Assembly (NCBI RefSeq): GCF_028583425.1
Contig: NC_072791.1
Location: 31,937,368-32,001,367, forward strand
Direction of reading: 5' to 3'
Length of the DNA: 64,000 bases
Source of the DNA: Eublepharis macularius
Lineage: Eukaryota > Chordata > Lepidosauria > Squamata > Eublepharidae
Below, piece by piece: positions 21,901 to 36,900 of the stretch. The number at the start of each line of letters is the position of its first letter. The stretch's first letter is position 1. The translations under genes were made by a program, and so were the position numbers. Below the pieces are notes generated by a model that was not told the DNA's origin, did no database searches, and worked only from the letters and a program-made list of their open reading frames with translations.

Positions 21901-24900
21901 GATGAAAAAAATTGGAGAAACCATCTCCATGAATCAATGGGAAGATCTATGGACCAAAGATATTAAATGTACAGACTGCCAATTGTTAAGAGAGAACTGG
22001 CAGAAAATATTCTTTAGATGGTATATTACACCCAAAGATATCGCGAGAATCAGTAAGGACTATAGTGGACAGTGCTGGAAATGTAAATGTACGAATGCAA
22101 CATTTTATCACATATGGTGGACATGCAAGGAAGCACGAAGATATTGGATAAAGATACATGATTCTTAAACTCAGGTTTGAGCTGAACCCGAAAAATATGC
22201 TATTAAATATTTTACTGAATAATGTTACAAACGAACAGGGAGATCTTTTCCGGTATATGGCAACAGCCGCAAGAGTACTATATGCAGCAAAATGGAAAAC
22301 AGATTCGTGCCCTGACATGCCTGAGTGGACAGACAAGATGTATGAATATGCATCAAAGGATGCATCTAAATTAACTTCCTATGTGCACAATAGACCAAAA
22401 TCAGAATTTGCTTCGATTATTTAGGTTAAGGTTAAAACTAAGAGAAATTAAGGTAATTATATTATAGAGATAAAATACAGAAGAGATAACTCATTAAAAA
22501 TCATTGATATTAAAGTCTGGGTATAAGCAACTAAGGAGAAGGGAAGAGAGCTTTCATATAATTTAGTTGTGCTCTTATATACTTTGAATGTATTTTTCTG
22601 TTAGTTTAAATCTAATTCAAATGTAGTGCTTGTATAAGTTTCTATGCCTTTCTATTGTTATTCATATCTTTTCTTTTTAAATAAAACCGTTACTAAAAAA
22701 AAAATAATCAAAATGTAACAAGTAAAAAAATTGTGGCATTCTTAAGTACGAACTTACCATATAAATTATTACAAACACCCTTGCAATGGGATACCGTCGG
22801 AGAAAGATTCCTAATCGAATGCTGTAACCAAAATAAATATAGCCATTACAGAAAGAAATATATCTGTTCTTGTATTTTCTTTAATGACAGCAATGAATCT
22901 TTTAATCATTTTCTGGGTCCTATTTACATCCTCCAATAAAACCCCAAATTCCATTCTTCTTCTGGTAGCTCATCACGGGACTTTTGTTCAAACTAGAAGC
23001 ACTGGGGCCTTTCCGATAACTTCAATGAGGCCACATGCTGCAAACTGAATTGATCCATTTCAAAATAAAAATTCAAAAAGTAGGATTCCACACAGTTATT
23101 CACAAAGTTAGAAAGCTTCAATATGCCACAATATGGAAGGGAGGGCAGGGGAAGAAGACAAGCACAGTCATGCCAGAAAGGCACAATCGTTTCAGTGCTT
23201 CAGTTCTGTGTCATACTGAGCATGGTACAAAACCACAATTTTTTCATAGCATGTGCGTTACGGAAGGCAATGCTTGAAGTTTAGTCCAGTCGCAAAGCTC
23301 GCAGAGTTGGTGGGGAAGATCTGGTGGGTGAAGAAAGATCGAGTTGGTGCCATCTGAAAGCTTGCTGCTAAGTCCAACCCAAGCCTTCAAGGATCTTACC
23401 TTTATTACCTAAGAAGCAATGTGACACTGCAAAACAAGTTTCTGCATAGTACCATTCATTTAAGTAATGCAAATTTTGGAGATGATTCTTTTTTCAAATT
23501 AAATAAAACTGACCCCTCCCCCACTAAACATCAATTGCCATGGTGTGAAAGAACCAGAAGGAGAAGGCAGGTGAAGATAGCTTTGTCACACCTGCTTCTG
23601 ACAGGAGTAAAACAAAAGAAAATCTATAAAATGAAGTGTACTACTTATACTGAGTCATTCCATGGGTCTACCAAAGTAAGTATCATCTACTTTGACAGTC
23701 AGTAGCTCTCTAGCATCTCAGGTCAGGTCTGTCATGTCACCCACTATCTGATTATTTTAATTGGAGATGCTAAGGATTGAAGCTGGGGGTCTTCTGCATG
23801 CAAACTAGATGCTCTGCCACTGAGCCAGAGCCCCTCCCCATTTGCTCACAAGAGAAAAAAACTCCCCTCCCCCCCGCAATAGTACCATTTCCTCACCTGA
23901 ATTGGTCTATACTGCTGGCAGCTTTGCGGACTCTGCCATACATCCCTGCCACATTAATGTCGATATCATTAAAAAGGACTGGAACATTTCGCATGCGAGT
24001 ACCTAGATGAAATTTTTTTCAAAAACCTTTATTAGTAGCAGGTCTCAGGAGAAGCACCATACAAATCTGCTAAATAAAGAGCAACAGAAAAACCAACCTA
24101 TCAGCAATCATGAACATTAATTACTTTTATATAGTTTTAAAAGTGGGAAGTCAGTTGGATAACATTACTTAAAACCAGGCCTGCAGCTACTTTCAATGTG
24201 GTAATTTTTTTGTGATGTTTTGTAAACAAGCTTGAGGATTATGTGATGCCAGGACAGAAATCACTAAATAAGCAATAACGACATGGCAACAAAGGAAACA
24301 TGTGTTGAGTTCATGCACAATACTCTTGTTATCTTCTCAACCTCACAATCCATCCCTGTCTGAAAGAGGAGGTAAAATGGCAGGCCAAGAAGATTCTGAT
24401 ACAGTATATGGTATCGAAAGAACCAAACAGCCAAAAGCAATAACCCCAATTTCCGCCAGCTCATCTCAAGACCTTACTGAAATAAAAGTATTTTTTAACT
24501 TACTCCAGAAGCTGTGGGGGTGTTGGTCTCACCCTCCTAAGGGAGGGAGTTTCACAGCTTAGGGGCAGCTACTGAAAAGCAGCCACAAAGGCCCTCCTGA
24601 AAGTGTCTGGAAACAGAACCACAGGCAATGTGGGGCCCTGCACAAAGCGCCCCCCCCCAATCTCAAAGATCAGGCAGGGTGATATGAGTGGGGGAAGTCC
24701 TTCAGAACAGCTGGGGCTAAATACTAAATTTAAAACATGCTGGGAAGGTGGTGGGAGCACATAAGCCTGAGCCTTGCTCCCACTGCTGTTGTGGTTGACT
24801 GTACTCCGAGTACAGTAACTTCTTGTCTTTGTGGCACCTGCCGGTCTGGATCCATTTAACATCCAGTACTGTGCTATCTTAACTGTATCAAGACAGGAGA

Positions 24901-27900
24901 AGTCAGGAGACCAATGATTACAATAGCACAATACCAAGTTATGCATGGATCCCCATCTGGTATTTGACTGGAAAAGTGATCAAGAAAATAAAAGGTGGTT
25001 GTGATTGAACTAAATGTGTTTTAGCTAATTACTGTTTTAGCTAAATACTAAGATTAACAATTTGAACATATCTCAAGTCCATACTTGAACAGAGAAGCTA
25101 TTTTGAAGACACCTCGTGAGCCATTTTGCTTAAGCCATCTTGGCTTGAGATCATGAATGTTCCTAAACTCTGTCTGGTTGTACACCAGCCCAGACGATAG
25201 GATCAAATTTTTCAAACTGAATTGTGTTTGGGGCAGACGTCACCTGGTATGTGCAGGTACAAGCCTTACAGAATGTTGGAGCAGATTATCTTGAAGATTC
25301 TTCTATAATTCTAAGGACATTAAAATGGCCCTTGGATTTAAAAAGATGATATTTGGAAGATCCTGTTAAACTCATTGTGCATCAAAAGAAGTACAATGGA
25401 ACGGAATGAGTAACAAAGTGTTTTGCTGGGGACAACTCTTAACTAAAATCCAGTGTTATGTATAATTCAGGTTGTCACTCATTGATCACCCCAATTCAAC
25501 GATGTATGCTGTCAGCCACACACAAAATAATATTCTGTCATCTTTAGTAGGTCCACACAGTAGAGATGGGATGAGGCTGAAGCAAGTTACTGACTGTACA
25601 TAATTAAAGAGAGTATTTTTGTTAACATAAAATCAAATTATTAAATGTTTTAAAAGTCCCCCTGCCCAAAAAAATGGGAGCATAAAAACAGTTTAGGAGC
25701 TGCAAGCTAAGTAGCGCGAATAATTTCTTGGTTTAATAATTCTAAAGCAGCTGATTGCAATCAAAGTGAAATTTTCAAGATTTCTCAAAGACCGCTATTA
25801 AAATCTTCTATGATTAGAAATTAGAAACCTAGAAACAAGTAATCAAAGCTAAGAAGTTGCACTTTCATCCAAAAGTAAATGTTTCAGAAGCAGAGGAAAA
25901 GTTTGAGGCCCCAGAAAATCACTTTGGGCATGCTAACAATGTAAGTCACTAGAACAGCAGCAGAAATAAATAGCCCATTGATCTCCATTCTGCAACCAAC
26001 AATTCCTTTCCTACAATCTTTACAGAAGATCAGATTATACAGCTGCAGTTCTGTACACAGCGTGCAGCATAATTAACTCTATGCAATAACAATTCTGATT
26101 TGACTAGTCAAGTTTCTGTAAAACTGGAAGTCCAGACAGGATTCAGAACCACATTGGCCACAGGCAGCAGATGACATGAACTTGGATTCTGCCACGTTTA
26201 ATGCTTCCTCTTCCATTAAAACTTCCATTTGTACAAGGGCCCACTGAAGTCCAGTGATCTTGCACAAACTGAAGTTTAGGCAAAAGAGAAAGCATTCTCC
26301 ATGGCAAAGACTATCTAGCACAGGAATCATCCACATAACCCAAGACATGGGCCTGCAGAAATATGTATGTAAATTCAACACAGAGGAGGGATAAACTGAA
26401 CCCCCCCTTCCTTATTCTATAACATTTCCAGATGCATAAAGGAAGGAGGAGGCAACAATTTCCCCCGATTCCCCCTTCTCATGGTAAACAACCTCTAAAA
26501 ACCTCCCCCCGTTACTCCTGGGGGGTCCCCTGTATCTCAGAAGCAGTATGTCAGGGGGCATTACAGGCTGCAGGCTGGGAGACACGGATATTGTACTCCA
26601 AAGATCCTTCTAGATTCCAAAATGCCTTGGGGGATTTTAGAATTCCAGACAAATGTCCTATGGAGGCTGCTGTAGGAGCTTGGAACATGAAGCACCTTGA
26701 ACCTATTGACACCATTGCTCTTGTGACAGAAGCCAGCCCCTGTTGTTTACCACAGAGCTGGGTGGCCTAAAAAGGATTAGAAGATGTCTAGAAAGAAGCT
26801 GGAGGAAAACTTGCACTGAAACTGATAGAGCATGCTACAGAACCCATTGGAGGACCTATGAAGCAGAAATGAAAGCGGCTAAGAAACGTTATTTCTTGGC
26901 AACTATTGCACCAGCTAGTTCACGACCATCCCAATTGCTGAAGGTATCTCGACATCTTCTAACCCCTAAATCTGAACCTTTAGAGTCTCAAGAACAGACA
27001 ATTAGCTGTGAGGCCTTTGCAAAGATTTTTGCAGATAAAACAGCATGAATACTCTCCGATCTGGACACAAGCTGCAACACAGATGAGATAGAAGAAATGC
27101 TTAATACACCATCTGGCTCTCACATGGACTGCTTTGAATCAGTTACAATGAGAGATCTTTACAGGATCCTGACATTTTTGAAAGGCACTACTTGTCCAAT
27201 GGATCCTTGCCCATCTTGGCTGTTACAATCAAGTAAGGACCACATCAATGAACCACTGAGGTCTATTGTAAATCAATCACTAACTAGAGGACACCATCCC
27301 CTGGCTGCTCAAACAGGTGGTTATCCATCTGCTAATTAAAAAACTATCTCTAGACAAAAATGATGTGGCCAATTATCACCCAGTCTCGAACCTGCCCTTT
27401 CTGGACAAAGTGATCGAGAGAGCAGTAGCTGACCAACTCCAGATCTTCTTGGGTAACTCTAGTGCTCTGGACCCTTTTCAGTCTGGATTCAGACCAGGTC
27501 ATAGGACAGAGACAGTTCTAGTAGCTTTAGTGGATGATCTACATCTGAATACAGACAAAGGTCATGCCTCTTTATTGTTCCTCCTGGATCTACTTGAAGC
27601 CTTTGACACAGTAGCCTATGCCATCCTATTGAGGCATCTGGAGACATAAGTGGGCATCAAAGGATGTGCCTTGGACTGGTTTAAATCGTTTCTCATGGAC
27701 CAGACTCAAAGGGTTGCCTTTGGAGATCAGGTGTCTCCAGAATGCAAATTATTTTGCAGGGTTCCACAGGGCACAATCTTATCTCTCATATTACTCAATT
27801 TCTATGTCTTTAGAACTCATTCGCAGCTATGCCCAATGGAATGGCCTTCCTGAGGTCAGGAGAGCCCCCACTCACCTGGCTTTCTGCAAACAATGCAAAA

Positions 27901-30900
27901 TTGAATTGTTTAAGAGACCCTCAGATAGAAGGGCTGTACTGTATGGAGACAGTATCAAAGAAATGCTGCACTAAAGAGATAGGGACCATAGACTTCACCA
28001 CTATGTACTATCTGCTGTTTTAAGTATGATCCTACTGTATACTTCTATGTTGTTTAATGTCAGCTTATGCTCTGTTTCAACTCTGTATTGGTTTTTTTTG
28101 CTAATGTTATGTCTTTGTAGCATTTATTTACTCAATGCCATTGTTTACTGAAATGTCCTTGATGCTGACTGTACTAATCTCACACTATGTAATCTGCCTT
28201 GAGTCTCAGTGAGAAAGGTGGACAATAAATGTCATAAATCTTCCTCTCAGTAAAAATTTTAGGCAGGATTGCAGCCTATGGCTTCAGGCCATTTAGTTAA
28301 AATAATATATATTTATTTCATTTTTATGTAAGATGTTTCTAGCCTTCTTTACTCTGATAAAAGGGCTGCAAGGGGGCTGGCTGTTGTCCTTTCTCTGTCT
28401 TTACCTTCACTGCTGTCAATTCCTGCCATATTAATGGAGGGACCATTTGCGGAAGTGCCTTGGACAGTCTTCAACTGTTGTTCCATTCGCTCCAGCTGGT
28501 AGACCAAGGAGTTCTTTTCTGTGCTGAGACTCTCCAACATAGTTTGTTTCTGAATTAGTGTTTCTGTCAGCTGATGTAGCCGATTTTCCAGCTCAGACTG
28601 ACTACTGCTGCTCAGAGTTTTGTTTGTCAGCTGGAACGGAAAAAAAAAGTAGAGATACTTTGACTTCTATACAGGGTGGAGTGATATAAATCAAGATGAC
28701 TTAAATTTGTACAGCCCAGAACAAGTAGGCTTGAAAGTGATTGCTATAGCAATACATATGTAGATTTGCTTGCAACTAAGTTTGTGCCATCTTAGAGCGT
28801 ACTTCACGAACTTTGGACAAACCCGGGTGCATCCAACCATCCTTCAAGGTGCCTTCCTTCAGTCTAAGAAGCCTTCCTCTAGCTTAAGTGACTTTTCCTC
28901 TAACTGAAATGTTGCTTAGTGGAATGGCGGGATAGCAGTAGAATCCATCCCATAAAGCTGGATGCAACTAGCTTTCCTCCTGTTGAAAAAGGAAGGAGGA
29001 ATCCCCACTGACTACCAAAAAAGACATGCTAGGGATAATGGAATCTGCATGTTTTGTGTGGGATGGGGGCTGTAGTAAGAGGGGAACTGGGTGTGATTGA
29101 CTGAAAAATCTAGCGGCATCCAACCCACAGACTGAATGCCTCAAGCGTTACAGAATTATCTGCAGAGATAAGGGATTATATTTTACCAACTGCCAGCACA
29201 ACAAGCTCAGAGAGACAGCTCCTCCCCACAGCCCCCTTCCCTCGCCAGCCCTCTTCAAGCCCAGCCTATAAGCTGGATCCAAAGGCACCCTTTCCACAAG
29301 TGTTCCCTAAGCTCCCAAGGGTTCCCTAAGCTGCTTTTTCAGGGAAAAGGGGAGGAAAAGAAAGATGGGAACAATCTGTTCCGCAAGCTCGTGCCCTGCT
29401 TGCAGCAAACCGTTACCTGGTTTCTCAGCTTCTGAATTTCTTCTTCTCTGTCTGATATTCGGCTTTGCAATGTATTCTTTGTCCGGTACAACTCTTCTTC
29501 AGTGTAACGGAGCTCCTACAAAATATATATTTATCAGTGATTAAAAGAGAAGGGTCATGATTAAGTACACCACATGGCAATTGCTACTACTGAGTTTTAA
29601 CACCAGATGGTCATTTCTTTGTCTGTAGTCACAAAGGGGTACCTGAACTTCTGTGGCTTGAGAAATCATGGGTAACTGAAGCAACAGGATGTTCAGATCC
29701 ACTGCTGATCTCAGAAACTGGACAAAGGGGAGCCACGACATTTGTTTCTTTAAAGGGGGGATGCTCATGTTTTCACACCAAGATCTCTCAGCTATTTCAC
29801 TACATTCCTTTCAGGTGGATCTGCGTGCAGGGATCTGCATGGCAAGGTAGACATCTATAGGCTCTGGCACTGTTGCTATCCTCTTCAGGGTATGAACATG
29901 GAAAGGAATAAATCACCCACTTGATTAGAAGCCTTTTTGGAATACCTCTCTCTTCTTGGAGAGTGGCAACATCACGTGAATAGGAGACCTTTAAAACAGC
30001 CCAGGAATCAGCTTCAAATAATTTCCCAACAGCTTTAATAGTAGGAGGTAGCGGGGAGGCGTTTCAGCACTTCTGGTCCCCAAGGCTGAGAGGCACTTCT
30101 GTGTGTGTTGGACTTTTCCTCGCCTGGCCCTGGCCTGTTCACTATGCTGTCCAGGAGCAGCACAGCCTATGCAGAACATCTCCCTGACTTTCCAATATTA
30201 AGGGAAACAGTGTAACTTTCTCCAGGGCATTTCTATAGTTGGGACAGTACATCATAGCACTGGGATAAATCAATGGAACAACGCTTTACAAAGTTAACAT
30301 TGGAGCCTTAAACTTGTCTTTTGTGACCTTAGTTTTCCTGCAGCCCAATCTTAGGTATCATCAATGCTGCCTTCAGAAGAAGAAAATGTAAGTGCCAAAT
30401 GGCACTAAAACCAGGCTGCCAGGCCAAGACTGAGCAACTTGTCCGGCACAGAGGCCAATTAAGAACGCGGATCGTGAATGGGAATGCCAGAGCTAACTGG
30501 AATTTTCCCTAGTGTGGGATTTAACAGGACTTAATACCCAACTTTCACAGCTGGGAGGATAATCATGGCTTTATTCTACAGTGGTCTTGCTCTGAAATTA
30601 TCACATTCAAAGGTGAAAAACACAAATGAATACTTGGAGGGAGGGATCTAGAAATCATGAAAAAAAGATAATTCATCTGGATTTTTACTTGCTCATTAGA
30701 GTCTTATCCTTTTGTGGGAGCTTTTATCAGATATCCAAACCACTGTATTGTCGAAGGCTTTCACGGCCGGAGAACGATGGTTGTTGTGGGTTTTCCGGGC
30801 TGTATTGCCGTGGTCTTGGCATTGTAGTTCCTGACGTTTCACCAGCAGCTGTGGCTGGCATCTTTGGTGCTACACCTCTGAAGATGCCAACCACAGCTGC

Positions 30901-33900
30901 TGGTGAAACGTCAGGAACTACAATGCCAAGACCACGGCAATACAGCCCGGAAAACCCACAACAACCATCCAAACCATTCTTTCCATCCATGAGAACCTAA
31001 AAATATATTTGCAAAGGAATTGAGTTGAAGGTTCTCAGAATGACAGGTGCCTTGGAGGCTGGGATGTGTGTGCCAATGGACCATGTTCTGCCCACCCTTG
31101 CGGCTGGCACAGTGAGCACTTTTTACTGACTAGAGTAGGAATATTTAGTTGCCAGAGCTGCCATCATTTTCAAACCCAAGCAGTTAACTATCATTGCCAG
31201 CTAGCAAAAGAGGAGATTCAACGAAACCCGCTGGACAGTCTGTTATGTACATTAAGAGTCAAAATGGACCAGGGTTAGTTAGATTTAACATCATTTTTGG
31301 CTCACAAAGAACAGGCTTCAAACGGACTACCCGTCAAGAGGATAACAGTAATAGGACACCACCACATGGTTCACTATAGATATCAAACATTATACCAGCT
31401 CTCAAGAACAAATATGGAACTCTTGCCTTTTCATGAGGGCGGTTTTGCTGCCATCTAATTAATATGGAATCTCTGAAAGGAACAGATAATCCTGCGAGAT
31501 AAATGGTTCCCACAGGGGAAAGGAAACTAAACATTTTCCCTCTCATGAGACCTTTGCCTCACAATAGCCATTCACTGTAAGGTTTTTTAAAATTCCAAAT
31601 GAGTTAGTGGGAAACCAGTTGGTTTCTGAGTGCATATTGGTGGACCCTGCAAAGGGGGCTGGAGAACATATTGTGTAAGAAGGGATTTTCAGGGCCTTCA
31701 TCAGGATTGTGTGTGCAAAAAATAACATTGCCCCACAGGCCCACTGCAGACCCGTTACAGTATCATTTAGTAATGTTCATATTTAAAGGACGTGATCCCG
31801 GTCCCTTACCACTAATCTGTATCAAAATGCAAAACAATAGCTTCCTCACAGGCTGCAGCTGTGGCGCATGCAGAACTGTTTGGGAAGGGACATGCGGCGC
31901 ACACGGCAGCTTCCTCTGTACCTAAAAGGGTCTGCCACCATCTCCTTCAGGCTTTGAAGGCAGGAAGCTGAGCTGATCAATCACCAAAGCACAAGAATGA
32001 GCCACAGCTGGATTCCAGTTCGCATTAATGCTTTCCATACAACCCGTTTTCCTTCTATGCCTTGGGCTTGATTCCAGCATTTAGGATTGGAAGCTGGAGT
32101 CTTTTTCAGCTTAAGGAATTTACTGACCACTTTCTCTTGTGCAGCTCAAATGCTTACATTTCAAGAGTCAGTTTATTGAAAGTTATAATCCCAACCTGTT
32201 CCACAGTCCACTTTCTATAAAACCAATGATCACTCTGAATGTTTTCCTCAGCACCCACAGCACATCCTGTAGTGCTTAGTTAAAACAATATTATATACAC
32301 CAGGGGGTATAAAATTGAATTTCACTTGTATAAATGCAAGGATGGCAAAACAATAGACATACCTGTTTCTGCCTCTCTAGTTCAGCTTCTACTTCCTGCT
32401 TGGCTGTTTTGTGAGTTGAGATTTGGTCCTGCAAATCTTGAATCTGGTCTCTGGTGGACTCCGCTTCACTTATCTGCTGTGCTTCCATATCCTGCAAATA
32501 ATTACTAATTTGAGCAATTTCATTAAATAATCTGGGGCCCCAAGTCCAAGTTATAAGATTGGTCCTGTGGCCGAACAATCACCGAACAAACAGAGTCTGA
32601 ACATACATCTATAACCTGCACTCACCCGCACACAAATTCTCCTTTGGATATTACAAAGAAGTGTCACCACACTGACTTGGATCCACTGGAGTGTTTCTGT
32701 GGATGGATGGGCTTCCTTCTCTCTCCTTCTGCAGTCTGAATCGCTGCCTGAAATGCTGCTCCCAGGCAGCAGCAGGAAGCGGGAGGCAAAAGAGTCCATC
32801 CATTGAAATGATTTGGTGGACCCAAGCCACTGACTGTGCATCTATCAGGTGTTACTTTTAAAAAAATCCAAAACGTCTGAATATCTGCCATTACCCCTCT
32901 CACTATCAATGCCTCAAACTTCTCTGCTGGTAAGTTGCTGGCAACCAGCATTTCCATTTTCAGTGCTGAGTCGGCTGTGGAAGCACACTCACTGCCTCTG
33001 CATACACAATATATCCTCCAAAGAGTTGGAGGGGAGGGGCTTACTTTCCTACTTTAAAAAGAGGCCGCCTGCTTTGCAGGTCTTTCCGCACCCAATCCTG
33101 GTGTTATTCATTAAACTGTTGCCTCCCCTACCCCCCTTAAAGCAGGACTGTGCACAGCAGCAATTGGCTGGGCCTCATGGCAGTCATGAAGCCACTCCTC
33201 TGCCAGGCTGGAAAGTGTAAAAAAAAAACAACAACCCAGAAAGGAAACTTTAAACATATAATAAAGCTCCAAGCAACCTTTTCGTTAGATAAACGTGCCA
33301 ACAGTTTGAAATAAAAGAGAAAACCAAGCAGCCATCTTGTCTAAAGAGCTGGGGAGAGGGCAACAACCAAGTTTTACTCAAGTCCCAACAGCAGTGTCAT
33401 TACAGCAGCAAAAGCAGGGGAAAGGGAAAGCTTGCCCACCAGCAAAAAACTCCACGCCTGTTCCTGTTTTTATGATCGTTGACTGAATCAACAAAGTGTG
33501 GGACTCCACAGAAAACCTCTCACTTTTACAACTGCGTTTGTGCCCCAATTTCCTCCAGGCTAGGCTAAGAATGTTCAACTAGTCCACAGCCAGGAGAAGA
33601 TCTGAACCCGAGTCTGCCAAGTCCCAGTTCTCTGTTACGCCACACTGGTTCGACCTTTACAGGGCTTTTTTTCAGTAGGAACGCAGTGGAACCGAGTTCC
33701 AGAACCTCTTGAAAATGGTCACATGGCCGGTGGCCCCACCCCCTGATCTCCAGACAGAGGGGAGTTTAGATTGCCGCTCAGCGGTGCGGAGGGCAATGTA
33801 AACTCCCATCTGGAGATCAGGCGGCGGGGCCACCGGCCATGTGACCATTCTCTCCAAGGGCAACCCACTGAGTTCCACCACCTCTTTTCCCAGAAAAAAA

Positions 33901-36900
33901 GCCCTGGACCTTTCTGTATGGACAAGAGAGGGAGGAAAAACACCAGGATCTGTGCTGGATACTAGTCCAGAGAACTATTTGCTCATTTGTCCTTACCTGG
34001 AGCTCTGTCCTCAGCTGCTGCACCTGCCCCCGAAGCTTTTGCATTTCCTCCTTCTGCATGTCTCGCTCGTGCCTCAGTTCCTCCAGTTCCATGATGCTCA
34101 CTGTTTGGCTGTCCAAGCCTTCAATACCGGAGCCTTCTTTCAAGCTGTTGATCAACTTTTCTTTAGACTGCAATTTAAGACATAAAGACCATTTATGTAT
34201 ATATGTATGCATGTATGTATGTCATTTATAGTCCGCCTTTCTCACTGAGACTCAAGGCGGATTACAGTGTGAGATTAGTACAATCAGTATCAAGGACATT
34301 TCCATACAATGTCAAGGACATTTCCATAAACAATGACATAGGGTAAATAAATACAAGTTTACAAAGAAATCGCATTAGCAAGGATCCAATATAGAGTTGA
34401 AGAAATGCTGAAACAGAACATAGACACTAGACAACATGAAGCACAGGTAGTACACAGGAGTACATATTTAAAGCAACAGATAATATGTAAGGCAACACAG
34501 TGCTGAAGTCTAAAGTTCTTATCTCATTAGCAAAGCATCTGAGATCCCCTACAATACAGCCCTCCTATCTGAGTAAAAAGCCTTTTTGAATAATTCAGTT
34601 AGTGCTCCTGCATAATTGTCCCAACAGACTACGCTTGATTACGTATGCTACCAAGGCAGAAAGGCTCTTTGAATCTGGGAACATCATCATGAACCCAAAC
34701 ATGGGCTTAAAGGTGATGGCTCTTCCCTGTGGTTTCTCTTTAGCATACTGGACTAAGGCATATTACTTTCATACATGGAGGTTCTACTGAGCTACCATGG
34801 CTAACAAGGGAGAGTGCTCCGGCATACATCTGATAAGGCCTAGATTATTCCACATGGAGTTACAGTAAATGGCTTAACCTGGAGAATACGTGTAGCTTTT
34901 TGTTTGTAGTCAACCAGTTCTTGTTTAGCGGACTCCAGGCTGGCTTTGGCTACTTTGACCTGCTGCTGAAATTCATCAGTTCTCCGCTTTTCTTCCACGC
35001 TCTTTCTCTCAGTTGCAGTCACGGCTTCCGCCAAGCTCTGACGTTCAACTTCCATTTTGCTGAGGCGAGCTGCAAACTCATTCTGTGAGGAGCAGGGTTT
35101 TAAACCATTTTTAACATCAAATTAGCAGGGAGAGAAGCTCTAAATATTGTCAATAATAATATATAATAACATCATTCGATTTATATTCCACCCTTCAGGG
35201 CAACTTAACGCCCACTCAGAGTGGTTTACAAAGTATGTTATTATTATCCCCACAACAAAACACCCTGTGAGGTGGGTGGGGCTGAGAGAGCTCCAGAGAG
35301 CTGTGACTAGCCCAGGGTCACCCAGCTGGCTTCAAGCGGAGGAGTGGGGAATCAAACCTGGCTCTCCAGATTAGAATCTTGCCACTCTTAATCACTACAC
35401 CAAATTGGCTCTCCAGTAGTAAAGACAGAAGCCAGACACTGGAGGCTAACGAGAGGGGCATGTAATTTCTTTACTAGTCCACTGTACATCCTGCTATTCT
35501 GGTACATTACTCTAGAAGAGCTTTGTACATTGAGCTAAAGCTTTCATGTTAAACATAGTACTAGCAGGACAAAAATCCTATCTGTGCAACAGTGCACATG
35601 CTCAGAATCTTGTTTAAATCGGGTCCTAAACCACTGCACACGCAATCTTCATGTGCCAGAGATCTGTACCCTGATGGTGATAAGAAAACACAATGTTGCA
35701 GATGTACTGAACTTGTTGCACAAGTTATTTTGTTGTGCAATTCAGTTCTAGCTTACCTCACTTATTCCTTTAGTAATGGAAGTCAACCCAATCTCCCCAA
35801 ACCTACTTTACATATTCTGAATCTCAGATGGGATGTGTAAGAGAAGCCACTGAAGCTGAAGGATACAGAAGACCCTCCCCACCTCCCGAAAGGGTCATTA
35901 GAGTACAGAATGGACAACCGTATTTGAAGGTGCCCTTCCACACTGAACAAGAGCATGCCCTCAAGCAGTGAAGCAAGCCAGCAATTCTGCTGATCTAACC
36001 TGCATCTGTTTGTAGCTGTCTTGCTCCCGTCTGAGGGCGGACTCTGCATCGTGCAACCTCTCCTGAAGAGTCTGAAGAGCTTGATTGTGCAAGCTGTTTC
36101 CTTCACAGTTATCCTGTATTATTCTGGACAGACACACAGACCTGGAATCAGTAAGCCTGACACAGGAGGGAGGGGACATCGCTTGCTTTCAGGATAAACC
36201 CACACTTTAGGGATAGCACCAGCAGCTGATCCCGTACAGCACATGCCGAAGGTCCCAGGCTCAACCCCCACCCATGTCCCACCAAAGGAGGGCAGGAGCT
36301 GAGCAAGATCTTTCTCCGCCTGAGACCCTGGAGAGCTTCTGCCAGTCAGAACAGACAGCTCTAGGCGCGACTAACAGTCAGACTCGGCATACAGTGGCTT
36401 TATATGCTCAGGACTTTTAAAAAAGCCATAAACATTAGGATTAATTCTATGCAGTTATTATTTAGCTCCTTTTCTCACAGTGCTTTCCCTCTTGATGGAA
36501 AAAAATTCCTAAACAATCGAGTTTGGCTCCAAGGGTGCCTTCCAACTAACAATGCAGTCTTCCGGGAACACAAGCAGCCCCTCATTGGTGCAAGGAGTTT
36601 CCGTAGGAGGCCCACTCCTGGCAACCAAAGAAGGTCTTTTGCCTTGGAAGAAGGATGCATGTGAAACGGAACCTTCGAATCCAATTCCAATGCTACCCTA
36701 AAACTAGATCAATATAGACACAAACACTGCAATTCTAATGCCATTAAAAAACGTAAGTGACTCTGCTTAAGGTTGCACTGTTGATCCACTAATCACATAT
36801 TCTTTTTTTCTAAAGCTGTGAAGAGAAAGCAGATCTCCAAGGGAAAATAAGTATATGTCAGTCTGAACATTCAAAGCATAAACTGGAAACATTTAAAAAA

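Larger units (their letters stand above)
11724..22757 (-). other. GOLGA5: GOLGA5 last intron, 11 kb, packed with nested mobile elements
   Basis: The intron interrupts the codons of the transmembrane segment. It contains a family B SINE head (12.2 kb), a hAT element (13.7-14.8 kb), a CR1 fragment (14.8-15.66 kb) with a foreign 3' tail, an AAAT microsatellite, a 5S-type SINE (16.1 kb) and an antisense L1 (16.6-22.7 kb). The L1 is split by a 3.2-kb insertion. The 3' end of the L1 stops only about 50 bp from the next exon. Confidence 0.85.
29516..32362 (-). other. GOLGA5: GOLGA5 intron 8
   Basis: Holds the inverted retroelement at 30743-30966. Nothing else is recognised. Confidence 0.6.
32492..33996 (-). 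other. GOLGA5: GOLGA5 intron 7
   Basis: Contains a decayed SINE (33560-33650) and the hAT-type MITE at 33660-33906. Confidence 0.65.

Noticed and set aside
22733-22939. + strand frame of 68 codons
   Set aside because: It is the shadow of GOLGA5 coding exon 11 on the minus strand.
26079-26381. Hydrophobic minus-strand frame considered as the GOLGA5 C-terminus
   Set aside because: The true membrane-anchor exons were found at 22758-22821 and 11643-11723 with correct phases and family sequence.
27317-27649. Open frame considered as an intact reverse transcriptase gene
   Set aside because: It is a piece of an L2 LINE interrupted by stops and frame changes on both sides.
30776-30969. Possible CRISPR-like or microRNA hairpin
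   Set aside because: The palindrome consists of two copies of a dispersed repeat within target duplications; there are no spacers or repeats in series, and the arms are far too long for a normal microRNA precursor.
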